DNA of 64,000 bases from CAVWCW01 sp963753615 (GCA_963753615.1 CAVWCW010000008.1:310001-374000); one strand, 5' to 3'. Shown: positions 1-8,855, numbered from the stretch's first letter. Translations and numbers: made by a program. The notes: generated by a model from the sequence alone, not told the origin.

Positions 1-472
1 CGCTCAGGTCCAGTTCAAGGGGCGGAAGCGTCCGCGACTCAGGGTCCAGATTGGCGCCCAATGCTTCCATGTCCAGATGCGAGAGATCCGGGATGGGTAC
101 TGGTTCGGCCCCCTGTGCAAACTCAGCCAGACTCCCGCTTCGGGGCGGCAGCAAGGTCAACTCGTCCTCGTCGATTGCTGCTGCAGGCGCTTTGGGGGGC
201 TCGGTGCGGGGTTTCGGCTCCGGCGCCGCTGCCGCCGGCTCGGACTTCTTGAGTTCCACCAAAGCGCCGGCCTTCTGGAAGGCATCCCGGTAACGCTGCG
301 CCGTCTGCAGGTCCAAGCCCTTCTTGATTGCGATGCGGGCGCCGGAGAACAGCGCGTCCAACTGCGCGCCGCCGATTTGAAACATCTCGCCGATGCGCGC
401 TCGCACCTCATCCGGGTCTCGGCCGGGAAAGATCCTGCCGAGAAAGATCACGCTGTACTGGTCGGATTCCAT
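1..472 (-). CDS. Hypothetical protein, C-terminus cut by window edge
   Basis: An open frame runs off the left edge, so only the first 157 residues are visible. The start MESDQYSVIFLG is chosen because CAGGAG lies 7 bases upstream; another in-frame ATG sits 15 codons earlier without a ribosome site. The first ~75 residues look like a compact domain (LFSGARIAIKKGLDLQTAQ), followed by an Ala/Pro/Glu-rich linker. From memory, similar N-terminal domains head envelope proteins of gammaproteobacteria, but I cannot name the family. No function is proposed. Confidence 0.6.
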   Translation of the reverse strand, partial: MESDQYSVIFLGRIFPGRDPDEVRARIGEMFQIGGAQLDALFSGARIAIKKGLDLQTAQRYRDAFQKAGALVELKKSEPAAAAPEPKPRTEPPKAPAAAIDEDELTLLPPRSGSLAEFAQGAEPVPIPDLSHLDMEALGANLDPESRTLPPLELDLS

Positions 473-695
473 GCGCAACTCCTGCAAAGATGCTGTTGAT
501 CGGCCTGAACTCGTCATGACTTTCGGAAACCTGGCTTCCGGCAGCTTTGATACAAAATTAAGGTTGGCCGTTATCAACCAGCGGGGTTTCCCGACCCGCT
601 GGGGAAACATCGATAACGCATCGCCCCCGGGTTCCCCGCGACCGACCCAATTCTATCCGAGCTCGCCCCGGGCCGATAGGTTTGCGGGCGCGGTC

Positions 696-1142
696 TCAGC
701 GGTCTTCGACCCGCACTGCCAATACGTCGCAATTGGCGCGATGGAGCACGGCGTTCGCGGTTGAGCCCAGCAACAGGGCGAGGCCGCGTCGGCCGTGGCT
801 GCCGACTAGTATCAGGTCGACCCCTTGCTCTTCGGCAATACGGAGAATCTCGATCTTTGCGGCGCCTACCACTACGTGTTGATCGCTCGGTGCCACCCCC
901 AACTCCTTTCCGACCCGTTCCAATTCTTCCCGGGCCCGGCTGACCAGCTTATCTTCCAGGTCCAGTCCGAGGTCCATGGGGTAGATCTGGTCGCCGCCGT
1001 AGTCCAACGGCAGATACTCCACCACATGGACCAGACTGAGCTTGGCGCCAAAGCAGGCGGCCAGCTGCTGGGCACGCTGCGAGGCCTTCGAATTCTCGCC
1101 GCTCAGGTCCGCGGCGAGGAGGACATGGCTATAGCTGTTCAT
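696..1142 (-). CDS. Universal stress protein, single UspA domain
   Basis: A 148-residue UspA-family protein, normally a cytoplasmic ATP-binding dimer linked to stress survival. The start at MNSYSHVLLAADLS has GGGGGTCAG directly upstream; the longer reading adds 21 unrelated residues. The nucleotide-binding signature near the end reads VGSHGRRGLALLLGST, one residue shorter between the glycines than the textbook spacing but common in this subgroup. The C-terminus CDVLAVRVEDR is the usual last beta strand. It stands alone; a tandem UspA protein lies about 1.5 kb away on the other strand. Confidence 0.9.
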   Translation of the reverse strand: MNSYSHVLLAADLSGENSKASQRAQQLAACFGAKLSLVHVVEYLPLDYGGDQIYPMDLGLDLEDKLVSRAREELERVGKELGVAPSDQHVVVGAAKIEILRIAEEQGVDLILVGSHGRRGLALLLGSTANAVLHRANCDVLAVRVEDR

Positions 1143-1334
1143 CTGACCCCCGCAAATCGCTGATTCTTCTAACCCAATTATTACGCATAACCCAGTAGAA
1201 GCCATCCCACATCAGTGCATAAAGCGAAACAGTCGAAGCGCCCTCCGGACCTGGTGCAGTGATTTCCTAACGCCTTTGGCTGCCCAACCACCATTCGGAG
1301 TCCAAGGGGCAGGATCCTACCTGCACTAAACATT

Positions 1335-1356
1335 AAGCCCCGCCAAGGCGGGGCTT
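1335..1356 (-). terminator. Rho-independent-type hairpin after the SCP2 gene
   Basis: AAGCCCCGCC and GGCGGGGCTT form a perfect 10-bp stem with a two-base AA spacer. It lies 24 bases past the stop of the minus-strand SCP2 gene. Short T-rich tracts on both sides would allow bidirectional use, though only one gene ends here. Confidence 0.75.
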
Positions 1357-1379
1357 TATCGCAACGGTGGGATGAGCTG

Positions 1380-1784
1380 TCAGTCGGCGCCGATCTTCTT
1401 CATCAGACCGAAGCTCTTGACGAAGGGCCCGGCCATGCGCGGGTCTTTGATCATCGCCTTGAAATCGCCGGAAAGGAATTTCAGCTTGCCGGTGGTAAAG
1501 GCCATGCCCATGCCGGTCATCCCGAGGCCCTTCTCGACCCATTTCATCCAGTCCTTGCGGTCCGCCCGCATGTCCCAGTTAGGGGGCTCTCCATTGTAGG
1601 AGCCGGCGCTCACGCACTCGCCGTTCTCAACCGTGAACACACCGCGCGGCTGGTCTTCGCCTTTGAACCCGCAGGTGATCACCGAAGAAAAGCCGATCTC
1701 AGCGAGTTTATCCTTGACCTCGGGGTCGCCGTTCCATGCGCCCATCAACTCCTTCATCCAGGCATCGGAAAACAGTTCTGCCAT
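1380..1784 (-). CDS. SCP2 sterol-binding-domain protein
   Basis: A 134-residue single-domain protein of the SCP2 fold, a small alpha/beta domain with a hydrophobic lipid tunnel; bacterial stand-alone members probably bind fatty acyl or sterol-like lipids. The start MAELFSDAWMKEL is preceded by AGGAGA; the frame is open a further 60 codons upstream but that stretch is low quality. Family-like segments are RGVFTVENGEC and LKFLSGDFKAMI. It is monocistronic, with a strong hairpin terminator just downstream. The lipid ligand is unknown. Confidence 0.8.
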   Translation of the reverse strand: MAELFSDAWMKELMGAWNGDPEVKDKLAEIGFSSVITCGFKGEDQPRGVFTVENGECVSAGSYNGEPPNWDMRADRKDWMKWVEKGLGMTGMGMAFTTGKLKFLSGDFKAMIKDPRMAGPFVKSFGLMKKIGAD

Positions 1785-1929
1785 TGGTATTCTCCTCTTG
1801 ATCGATTGGTGGTTATTGGTTGTTGAAATAAACCCCTTGCCAGCGGCCGCGCTAGTGGCTGGAAAGCGTCTCGGCAGTATAGTACAACCCCAGGAAAGGG
1901 GAGGAAGCGCGCTGCGGTTGTGGCGCAGA

Positions 1930-1955
1930 GGCCCGCCCTGGGGACAGGGCGGGCC
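1930..1955 (-). terminator. Hairpin at the end of the sulfur-globule-like gene
   Basis: An 11-bp perfect stem GGCCCGCCCTG/CAGGGCGGGCC with a GGGA loop lies 9 bases after the stop of the minus-strand gene. There is no clear T run, so it may act as an RNA 3' stabiliser or an intrinsic terminator of moderate strength. Confidence 0.6.
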
Positions 1956-1964
1956 GCGCATCAT

Positions 1965-2318
1965 CTACTTCTCGGCCGGGGTGGTGGCCGGCACCACCGG
2001 GGTCACCAGCGGGGTGACGACTGGGCTCAGCCAGGGGCTGTAGAGGCCCGGATAATAGCCTCCGTACCAGGGATAGCCCCATCCGTGCCGCCTGTAGCCT
2101 CCCCAGCGGTAGGGGCGGCCCCAGCCGGGCCCGTAACCGTACCAGGGGTGCCCCCAGCCATGGTGGCGCCAGCCACCGCCGAAGCCGAAGCTGAAGCCAC
2201 CCCCGCCACCGAACCAGCTGCCGGGCCAGAAGCCGAAAAAGGCCTCCGCGGTGCCGAGCGGCAGCAGGGTAAGACCGGTGACGGAGAGAACGGTCAGCAG
2301 TTTGCGGGTCCTGTTCAT
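1965..2318 (-). CDS. Sulfur-globule-protein-like secreted protein (Gly/Tyr/Trp/His-rich)
   Basis: A 117-residue protein with a cleavable signal peptide (MNRTRKLLTVLSVTGLTLLP...AEA). The mature part is almost wholly Gly, Tyr, Trp, His, Phe and Pro, with runs such as FGGGGGFSFGFGGG and WGYPWYGGYYPG. Its composition resembles the sulfur globule envelope proteins (SgpA/B/C) of purple sulfur bacteria, which coat intracellular or periplasmic S0. The ATG is chosen for a perfect AGGAGG 5 bases upstream; a GTG two codons earlier is poorly spaced. The tail LSPVVTPLVTPVVPATTPAEK is Pro/Thr/Val-rich. Low-complexity composition can mislead, so the family call is moderate. Confidence 0.6.
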   Translation of the reverse strand: MNRTRKLLTVLSVTGLTLLPLGTAEAFFGFWPGSWFGGGGGFSFGFGGGWRHHGWGHPWYGYGPGWGRPYRWGGYRRHGWGYPWYGGYYPGLYSPWLSPVVTPLVTPVVPATTPAEK

Positions 2319-2610
2319 ACACACCTCCTACGTCTGTTTTGGTGCTCCAGAAAACTCCTCCTACTAGCTAACATAGACCCCCAAAGGCGGACGGACATTG
2401 ACCTGAATCACGAGCGCATTAGAAGCTGGTTAATAACTGAATCGCATGCCGTTCTTTTTCCGGCTCCCGTTACGAAACCTGTTCCAAATCAATGATGTTT
2501 CCGGTTGACCGGGAAACCAGCTTGACCTGCAACCTGCTGGCGCCGAATATCCAAGACAGAAGGGCAGGCCTCCGGAGGCTGGCCGGATGTGAAACCAAGG
2601 GGGGATTTGA

Positions 2611-3501
2611 ATGGCGCAGTACAAGAAAATCCTGGCCGCCATCGGCGGCCGCGAAGAAGCCGGTCAGGTCTGGTACCGAGCGCGGGCGTTGGCGGCCGCG
2701 AACGGCTCCGATCTCGGACTACTGCACGTCGAGCGTCGGCTATTCGGCCCGGAAGTGCCGGCGACGCCATTGCAAAGCGTTTCTCCGGATCTGATTGGTG
2801 AAGCGGCGCGCAACAACCTGATTGAACTTGTCGACGACGCCACGGGCGAGGGGGTCGACATTCGCATCGCCGCGGGTCATCCGTGGAAGCTGATCCTGCA
2901 AACCGCGGAACAGTCGGGGACGGATTGCATCGTCATCGGCTCCCATACTGCCTGGGGTATCACCGGCCACCTGGGCTCCACCACGGACCGGGTGGTTCAC
3001 GGCGCCAGCGGCGACGTGCTGGTGGTGCGCACGGACGAAAGTGGCGAAATCGCTGGCCACAGCGGCTACCGGCGCATCCTGGTGCCGGTCGATTTTTGCG
3101 ATACCTGCGACCGCGTCGCCGATCGCGCGAAACACTGGGCCGATCGCTACGGGGCCGAAATTAGATTTCTGCACGTGGAAGAACACTTCCCAACCGACCG
3201 CTCGAACGAAGTGATCACGCCCGAAGACCAGGACCCGGCCGCCGACGCCGAACAACGGTCCCGCAATCGGATGCGGCAGATGGCCGCTAAACGCGGGCTC
3301 GATGATGCACCTTTGTCCTATCTCCGCAGCGCCGGTGCAGCCAAGCACGAGATCGTGGGATACGCCCGTCGCGAGGGTGTAGACTTGATCGTCATTGGCT
3401 CCCACGGCCTCCACGGCCCGGGTGACTTGCTCGGCTCTACCACCGATGGCGTGCTACACCGCGCACCCTGCGATGTGCTGCTGGTAAGGATTCGGGACTA
3501 G
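2611..3501 (+). CDS. Tandem universal stress protein (two UspA domains)
   Basis: A 296-residue protein with two UspA domains in tandem, about residues 3-140 and 152-295, like the UspE class. Each ends in a glycine-rich nucleotide-binding loop: IGSHTAWGITGHLGSTTD in the first, where the central HG is replaced by HT, and IGSHGLHGPGDLLGSTTD in the second. Both close with a DVLLV-type strand. The start follows AAGGGGGG about 9 bases upstream. It is transcribed alone. Altered loop residues in the first half suggest that only the second half may bind ATP (inference). Confidence 0.9.
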   Translation: MAQYKKILAAIGGREEAGQVWYRARALAAANGSDLGLLHVERRLFGPEVPATPLQSVSPDLIGEAARNNLIELVDDATGEGVDIRIAAGHPWKLILQTAEQSGTDCIVIGSHTAWGITGHLGSTTDRVVHGASGDVLVVRTDESGEIAGHSGYRRILVPVDFCDTCDRVADRAKHWADRYGAEIRFLHVEEHFPTDRSNEVITPEDQDPAADAEQRSRNRMRQMAAKRGLDDAPLSYLRSAGAAKHEIVGYARREGVDLIVIGSHGLHGPGDLLGSTTDGVLHRAPCDVLLVRIRD

Positions 3502-3769
3502 GCAGGCGAAGGGAGTGGAGACCGCGGCGATTCCGTATCCGGCTGATGCGAATGGCGGGTTGTTGGCAGCAGGTCGACTGGATGTGACGCTGTAACAGGG
3601 GTCGTCCGCGGTTGCATGAAGCACGGCCCTCGTCTGCTTGCTCCCGCCGCCCGCGGGCTGACCGCGTTTCGCCAAGCTTGTGAAGGGGTGTCCACAGTCG
3701 GATTGGGCGCCAACTCGGCGCCTGCACGTAAAACCGCCTGAACAGCCGGTTCCAGGTCTTCAAACGTGT

Positions 3770-3844
3770 TGGTGGGCGATGCTGGGTTCGAACCAGCGAC
3801 CCCTGCCGTGTGAAGGCAGTGCTCTCCCACTGAGCTAATCGCCC
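3770..3844 (-). tRNA. tRNA-Val (anticodon CAC)
   Basis: On the minus strand the sequence starts GGGCGATTAGCTCAGTGGG and ends ATCGCCC-ACCA, giving a perfect 7-bp acceptor stem and an encoded CCA. The T arm is CTGGTTCGAACCCAG. The anticodon stem CTGCC/GGCAG encloses TTCACAC, so the anticodon is CAC, reading GUG valine codons. No other tRNA was seen in the window. Confidence 0.95.
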
Positions 3845-4047
3845 TGCGATGTGAGGCGGCATTCTAGTGCCGGTTGGTGGAAAGGTCAAACCCTTCCTGG
3901 CGGCTGCGAAGCGTTGGATTCTTTGTTGCCCGGACGGATTCCAACGCTTAGTATCCGTGCCGACACCGCCCGTCAGCTTTCCCCATCGGGGGGCAGCTAG
4001 AGCATGATCGGGCCTTAACCGCTTTCCGATTGATCGAGACTTCCGCT

Positions 4048-4527
4048 ATGCCGAATGATGAATCCGCAAAACCGGCGTTGGGCTGGCGCGAATGGGTGAG
4101 CTTCGAGGGCCTGGGCTTGCCGCCGATCAAGGCCAAGGTGGACACCGGCGCGCGCACCTCTACCCTGCATGCGTTCAAGGTGCGGGGTTTTACCCGAGGC
4201 GGGCGGAAGTGGGTGCGCTTTCGGGTGCACCCGCTGCAGAAGAACAGTTCACAGGTGGTGGAGTGCGAGGCGCCGGTGCTCGACCGGCGGCCGGTTACCG
4301 ACTCTGGTGGTCATACCCAGAACCGCTACGTGATCGAATGCATGCTAAGTTTTCAAGGTGAGCGCTGGCCCGTCGAGTTGACCCTGACCAACCGTGACAA
4401 TATGCTGTTTCGAGCGCTGTTGGGGCGTACCGCCATTCAGGGGCGCTACCTGGTGGACCCGGGACGATCCTTTACCCAAGGGGGGAATCGCTCCGAGCCT
4501 CCCGCCATCGAAGAACAACGAGAATAA
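4048..4527 (+). CDS. Retropepsin-like protease of the RimB/'ATP-dependent zinc protease' family
   Basis: A 159-residue retropepsin-fold protein with the aspartic protease motif VDTGARTSTLHA near residue 33 and the second-half strand LFRALLGRTAIQG. Relatives are often annotated as ATP-dependent zinc proteases but carry an aspartyl-protease-like DTGA and no zinc motif. In pseudomonads a homologue (RimB) is co-transcribed with rimK and tunes S6 glutamylation. Here it lies 2 bases before rimK, so an operon is near certain. The ATG at 4048 is preferred; a TTG 6 codons upstream is possible, and neither has a strong ribosome site. Confidence 0.85.
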   Translation: MPNDESAKPALGWREWVSFEGLGLPPIKAKVDTGARTSTLHAFKVRGFTRGGRKWVRFRVHPLQKNSSQVVECEAPVLDRRPVTDSGGHTQNRYVIECMLSFQGERWPVELTLTNRDNMLFRALLGRTAIQGRYLVDPGRSFTQGGNRSEPPAIEEQRE

Positions 4528-4529
4528 GA

Positions 4530-5435
4530 ATGAAAATCGCGATCCTGTCCCGCAATCCCAAGCTCTACTCCACCGCCCGACTGATAGAGGCGGCCAAGCA
4601 GCGGGGCCACGAGGTGCGGGTTTTGGACGTATTGCGCTGTTATATGAACATCACCTCGATGCGCCCGGAGATCCACTACCGGGGCGAGGTGGTGTCAGGC
4701 ACCGATGCGGTGATCCCCCGCATCGGTGCCTCGGTGACCTTCTACGGCACCGCGGTACTGCGCCAGTTCGAGATGATGGGCGTATTTCCGCTCAACGAGT
4801 CGGTGGCGATCACCCGCGCCCGCGACAAGCTGCGCTCGCTGCAACTGCTGGCCCGCAAGGGCATCGGGCTGCCGGTGACGGGCTTCGCCCACTCCCCGGA
4901 CGACGTGCAGGACCTGATCAAGATGGTCAATGGGGCGCCCTTGGTGATCAAGCTACTGGAGGGCACCCAGGGCATCGGCGTGGTGCTGGCGGAGACCCAG
5001 AAGGCGGGCGAGAGCGTGATCGAGGCCTTCATGGGGCTAAAGGCCAATATTCTGGTTCAGGAGTACATCAAAGAGGCGGGCGGGGCAGACCTGCGCTGCC
5101 TGGTGATCGGCGACAAGGTAGTGGCGGCCATGAAGCGCCAGGCCAGAGAGGGCGAGTTCCGTTCCAACCTGCATCGGGGCGGCTCCGCGTCGCTGGTGCG
5201 GATCACCCCGGAGGAGCGTTCCACCGCGGTGCGGGCGGCCCGCACCTTGGGGCTGAATGTGGCCGGCGTGGACATCCTGCGCTCCAATCACGGCCCGGTG
5301 GTGATGGAGGTGAATTCCTCGCCCGGGCTGGAGGGCATCGAACAGGCCACCGGTAAGAATATAGCTGGCGAGATCGTGGAATTCATCGAAAAGAAGGGGC
5401 GGCCTCATCATACCCGCACCCGGGGGAGCGGCTGA
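4530..5435 (+). CDS. rimK: RimK, ribosomal protein S6 alpha-L-glutamate ligase
   Basis: A 301-residue ATP-grasp ligase that adds glutamate residues to the C-terminus of ribosomal protein S6. The N-terminal domain begins MKIAILSRNPKLYSTARL; the ATP-grasp core includes RDKLRSLQLLARKGI, the lid region KLLEGTQGIGVVL, and the metal site VVMEVNSSPGLEGIE. The length matches E. coli RimK (300). It sits between the retropepsin-like gene (2-base gap) and the deacylase gene (3-base gap), a recurrent arrangement in marine and sulfur gammaproteobacteria. Confidence 0.95.
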   Translation: MKIAILSRNPKLYSTARLIEAAKQRGHEVRVLDVLRCYMNITSMRPEIHYRGEVVSGTDAVIPRIGASVTFYGTAVLRQFEMMGVFPLNESVAITRARDKLRSLQLLARKGIGLPVTGFAHSPDDVQDLIKMVNGAPLVIKLLEGTQGIGVVLAETQKAGESVIEAFMGLKANILVQEYIKEAGGADLRCLVIGDKVVAAMKRQAREGEFRSNLHRGGSASLVRITPEERSTAVRAARTLGLNVAGVDILRSNHGPVVMEVNSSPGLEGIEQATGKNIAGEIVEFIEKKGRPHHTRTRGSG

Positions 5436-5438
5436 TCC

Positions 5439-6488
5439 ATGGATAGGATGATTCGAATCGGCGGCACCGAAATAAAGCCCGGAGAACGCCGCAGTATCTG
5501 CTTACCGGTAGCGACCCTCTACACCCACACTCCGGTGGAAATGCCGGTGCATGTGATCAACGGCCGGCACCCGGGGCCACGGCTATTCGTCACCGCGGCG
5601 ATCCACGGCGACGAACTCAACGGCATCGAGATCATCCGCCGCCTGCTGCGGGTGCGGTTGCTGTCGCGGCTGCGCGGAAGCCTGATCGCGGTGCCCATCG
5701 TCAACGTATTCGGAGTGCTTAACCATTCCCGCTACCTGCCGGACCGGCGCGACCTGAACCGTAGCTTTCCCGGCACCGACCGCGGCTCCCTGGCGGCTCG
5801 CGTCGCTGACCTGGTGCTGAGCGAGATCGTCGGTCCGTGCAGCCATGGCATCGACCTGCACACCGGCGCCCTGCACCGCAGCAATTTGCCTCAGATCCGG
5901 GCCAACCTGGACGACCCCGCCACCGAGGCCATGGCCCGGGCCTTCGGCGCGCCGGTGCTGCTGAATTCGGACCTGCGTGATGGCTCGCTGCGGGCGGCGG
6001 CGGCGGAGCGGGGAATTCCGATGTTGCTCTACGAGGCCGGCGAAGCCCTGCGCTTCGACGAGATCAACATCCGCGGTGGGGTTGCCGGTATCGTCAATGT
6101 GATGCGCACCCTTGAGATGCTGCCGGCGTTGCGCACGAGACGCCAGCGCCACAAGGAGCCGGTGGTGGCCCGATCAAGCTTTTGGGTGCGGGCGCCGAAG
6201 GGGGGCATTGTGCGCACCCACGCCAAGCTGGGGGCTCGGGTGGAAAAGAACAGTCTGCTGGGCACCGTCGCGGACCCCTTCGGTGACGCGGAAGAGCAAA
6301 TCATCAGCCCGTTCGGTGGCATCGTCATCGGCCGCTCCAGCCTGCCCCTGGTCAACGAGGGCGACGCTTTGTTCCACATCGCCCGCTTCCAGCGCCCAGG
6401 CGAGGCGGCACGGGCGGTAGAGTCCTATACCGAGGGCGATGTCTTTCCCACCGAACCTGGGATACACGAAGAGCCGGAAATACTCTGA
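5439..6488 (+). CDS. Succinylglutamate desuccinylase/aspartoacylase family zinc hydrolase
   Basis: A 349-residue M14-like metallo-deacylase. The zinc site is visible as AAIHGDELNGIEI (His and Glu ligands, about residues 45-57) and DLHTGALHR (third ligand His). A downstream YEAGEALRFDE carries the expected general-base Glu. The C-terminal third (SFWVRAPKGGIVRTHAKLG...) is a barrel-sandwich-like cap. It is last in the retropepsin-rimK operon. By analogy with N-acyl-amino-acid deacylases it may remove or recycle a glutamate-linked group tied to RimK activity, but the substrate is not known. Confidence 0.85.
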   Translation: MDRMIRIGGTEIKPGERRSICLPVATLYTHTPVEMPVHVINGRHPGPRLFVTAAIHGDELNGIEIIRRLLRVRLLSRLRGSLIAVPIVNVFGVLNHSRYLPDRRDLNRSFPGTDRGSLAARVADLVLSEIVGPCSHGIDLHTGALHRSNLPQIRANLDDPATEAMARAFGAPVLLNSDLRDGSLRAAAAERGIPMLLYEAGEALRFDEINIRGGVAGIVNVMRTLEMLPALRTRRQRHKEPVVARSSFWVRAPKGGIVRTHAKLGARVEKNSLLGTVADPFGDAEEQIISPFGGIVIGRSSLPLVNEGDALFHIARFQRPGEAARAVESYTEGDVFPTEPGIHEEPEIL

Positions 6489-6578
6489 TCCTTTTCTCGG
6501 CCGGCTGTTGTCAGTTTCGGCGGTCGTCCTGAACATAGGGTTTCTTCATCGGTCAGGGAAAGCGGGACGACCATCGGC

Positions 6579-7757
6579 GTGAGCGAGATCGAAGCAAAAC
6601 AGGCGTTGCGGCTTTGGCATGAGGCAGGGTTGCTGGAGCCGGAGCAGGCCGAGCGGCTGGCGGCCTATCTGGACGGGCACCCGGATGCGGGGCAGGGCAG
6701 CGGGCGGATGGTGCACATCGTCTCGGTGTTCGGCGCGGTGCTGGTGGGGCTGGGTTTGATCCTGTTCGTCGCCAGCCATTGGTCAGGCATGGGTCCGGCA
6801 CTGCGCATCGGCATCCTGTTCGGCGCCTATTGCACGGTGGTGTCGGCGGCCCTATTGGCCCAACGGCGGGGCTTCGACCGGGTAGGGCGGTCCCTCTGGT
6901 TCCTGGCTACCTTGACGGTGGGGGCCAATATCTTTCTCATCGGCCAGGTCTTCAACTTCTCACTGACTTTTTGGCAAGGGCCCTTCCTATGGTTGCTGGC
7001 GACCCTGGCCATGGGCTTTGCCCTCGGTTCGCGGCTGCATGCCTGGCTGGCCATCCCCCTGGCGCTGCTGACCCTGGGCTGGCTCGGAGGCGGCCAGGCC
7101 TGGTTCAGCGATGACCAACTGGAGTTCCTGTTCAGCGACCGGGGGCTGCGGCCCCTGCTGCCCCTGCTCGGCCTGGGGCTGGTGGCCTTGGCGCTACTGG
7201 TCGAGCGGCGGTCAGCCTGGCGTTTTGCCGGCGGTACCTGGCTGGTCTGGGGGGCGCTGCTGATCGCCTTCCCGCTGGTGCTGGCGACGATCCACGAGGA
7301 GATGCTGGAGGTGATGTTCCGCCTCCGCTTCACCCCCAAGCAGTGGGCGGTCATCGGCGCCTGTGTCGGACTCGCCGCGCTCGCGATGGGGGCCGGGCGC
7401 TTCGCCTCCCGCTCCAATCGCCTGCTGCTGATCTTGGTGGCGGCCCTGTTGTTCGGCCTTTTGCTGCTCGGGAGCGGTGCCGGCGCCGAGGCCGACAAGC
7501 TGTTTCCCTGGTTCGTGCTGCTGGTGTTTCTGCTCGCCTTGTGGCTGACCTGGGCCGGGGTGGAGGCGCAACGCCCGGTGCTGGTTAACATCGGCGTGGC
7601 TAGCGCGGCGATGGTGGTGCTGATCCAGTATTTTTCCTGGTCCCTGCGCCTGCTCGACCGCTCGCTGGCTTTCATTCTCGGCGGACTGGTGCTGATTGCC
7701 CTGGCGTTTTGGATCGAGAAGCAGCGCCGGCGGCTGTTGTCGAGGATCGGCGTATGA
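6579..7757 (+). CDS. DUF2157-family polytopic membrane protein
   Basis: A 392-residue inner-membrane protein. The cytoplasmic N-terminus (MSEIEAKQALRLWHEAGLL...AAYLDGH) matches the DUF2157 head region, followed by about 10-12 hydrophobic helices starting near residue 46. The start is GTG; no strong ribosome site is seen, but the conserved head begins there. Its stop overlaps the next gene by ATGA. DUF2157 proteins regularly pair with GDYXXLXY proteins, as here; their function is not established. Confidence 0.8.
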   Translation: MSEIEAKQALRLWHEAGLLEPEQAERLAAYLDGHPDAGQGSGRMVHIVSVFGAVLVGLGLILFVASHWSGMGPALRIGILFGAYCTVVSAALLAQRRGFDRVGRSLWFLATLTVGANIFLIGQVFNFSLTFWQGPFLWLLATLAMGFALGSRLHAWLAIPLALLTLGWLGGGQAWFSDDQLEFLFSDRGLRPLLPLLGLGLVALALLVERRSAWRFAGGTWLVWGALLIAFPLVLATIHEEMLEVMFRLRFTPKQWAVIGACVGLAALAMGAGRFASRSNRLLLILVAALLFGLLLLGSGAGAEADKLFPWFVLLVFLLALWLTWAGVEAQRPVLVNIGVASAAMVVLIQYFSWSLRLLDRSLAFILGGLVLIALAFWIEKQRRRLLSRIGV

Positions 7758-8242
7758 AGTCGAAACTGGTCCTGGCCGTGCTGGTGCAATTGCTGGTAAT
7801 GGCACTGGTGCTGGCCCAACCCCTATGGGTGCGAGCCACCGGCAGCGTCGTCTACCTGGAGACCGAGAAGATGGACCCGCGAGCCCTGTTCCGCGGCGAT
7901 TACGTGATCCTCGGCTATACCCTGGCACAGGACATCCTGCCCCTGGAGCAAGCCCAAACGGCGGCCCGGGATTCCACCCCGGTCTATGTCACCATCACGG
8001 CAGAACGTCCTGCGCGCTTCGTCGCCGTGACCCTGGAGCCACCGCAGCTGAATCCAGGCCAGGCCTGCATTGTCGGCCGCTCCCGGGGCCAGGGTTCGGT
8101 GGACTTTCCCCAGATCGCCCAATTCTTCGTCCCTGAGGGCACAGGACGCGCCATCGAACGCGCCCGCGGTGCCGGCCTGCTTGCCAAGGTGGCGGTCTCG
8201 CCAGGGTGCAAAGCGCTGCTGTTGGGGATGGAGCAGCGGTAG
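7754..8242 (+). CDS. GDYXXLXY-domain membrane-anchored protein
   Basis: A 162-residue protein with one N-terminal membrane helix (KLVLAVLVQLLVMALVLAQPLW) and the family motif at FRGDYVILGYTL. The signature GDY is part of a beta-rich extracytoplasmic domain. The start MKSKL overlaps the upstream stop (ATGA), showing translational coupling with the DUF2157 gene. The longer in-frame reading would add 15 residues overlapping the neighbour and is rejected. The role is unknown; the pair is probably envelope-associated. Confidence 0.85.
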   Translation: MKSKLVLAVLVQLLVMALVLAQPLWVRATGSVVYLETEKMDPRALFRGDYVILGYTLAQDILPLEQAQTAARDSTPVYVTITAERPARFVAVTLEPPQLNPGQACIVGRSRGQGSVDFPQIAQFFVPEGTGRAIERARGAGLLAKVAVSPGCKALLLGMEQR

Positions 8243-8433
8243 CAGGAAGCCGATCAGGATCGGGTCTGCCGCGCAGAAGGAATAGCTGGCCACTTTCCTG
8301 CACGGGATGACCGTCGAGTAGGCAAAGCCGCTCCAGAGATCGCGCCTTCGATCTGCGCCGAGCAATAGTGGATCGTCGCGAGCGCTGTTCCGGATTTTCC
8401 GGATGTGGTAGCTTTCCCGCAGAGGTATACCGA

Positions 8434-8853
8434 ATGAACAGACCGCACACGAAACGCCGGGCGTGGGCCCTTGGCCTGGCCGCCGCAGTTGGCCTTTCGT
8501 CGGCCCAGGCCGTCAGCCCCTGGAGTTGGCTCAAAGACACGCCGGCCAGCCGCTTCACCGAACAGGATTGGACCCTTATGCGGGCCGCCAATGTCGAAGC
8601 ATTGGAACATGGCGCCGACGGGACCGAGACCCGTTGGGAGAATCCGGAAACTGGCAACACCGGCAGCATAACGCCGCTTAACACCAGCGAAGACGAGAAC
8701 GGGACCTGTAGAGAAGCGCGAATCGTAAACCATGCCGGGCAAGCCTCCGGCGACTCTACCTATCGTTTTTGCCGGCAGGCGGACGGGAGCTGGATGGTTC
8801 GGCGGCAACGGAGTGAGCCCCTGGACCAACCGCCGCTGCACGAGCAGGAGTAG
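8434..8853 (+). CDS. Small exported protein of the RT0821/Lpp0805 surface-protein type
   Basis: A 139-residue protein with a signal peptide ending AAAVGLSSAQA. The mature domain shows the typical pattern of short 'surface antigen' proteins: RWENPETGNTGSITP, a cysteine in GTCREARIV, then YRFCRQADGSWMV. The two cysteines may form a disulfide in the periplasm. The start ATG is chosen over an upstream in-frame codon that gives a non-signal N-terminus. The gene 2 bases downstream also encodes an exported protein, so the two are likely co-transcribed. Function unknown. Confidence 0.7.
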   Translation: MNRPHTKRRAWALGLAAAVGLSSAQAVSPWSWLKDTPASRFTEQDWTLMRAANVEALEHGADGTETRWENPETGNTGSITPLNTSEDENGTCREARIVNHAGQASGDSTYRFCRQADGSWMVRRQRSEPLDQPPLHEQE

Positions 8854-8855
8854 CC

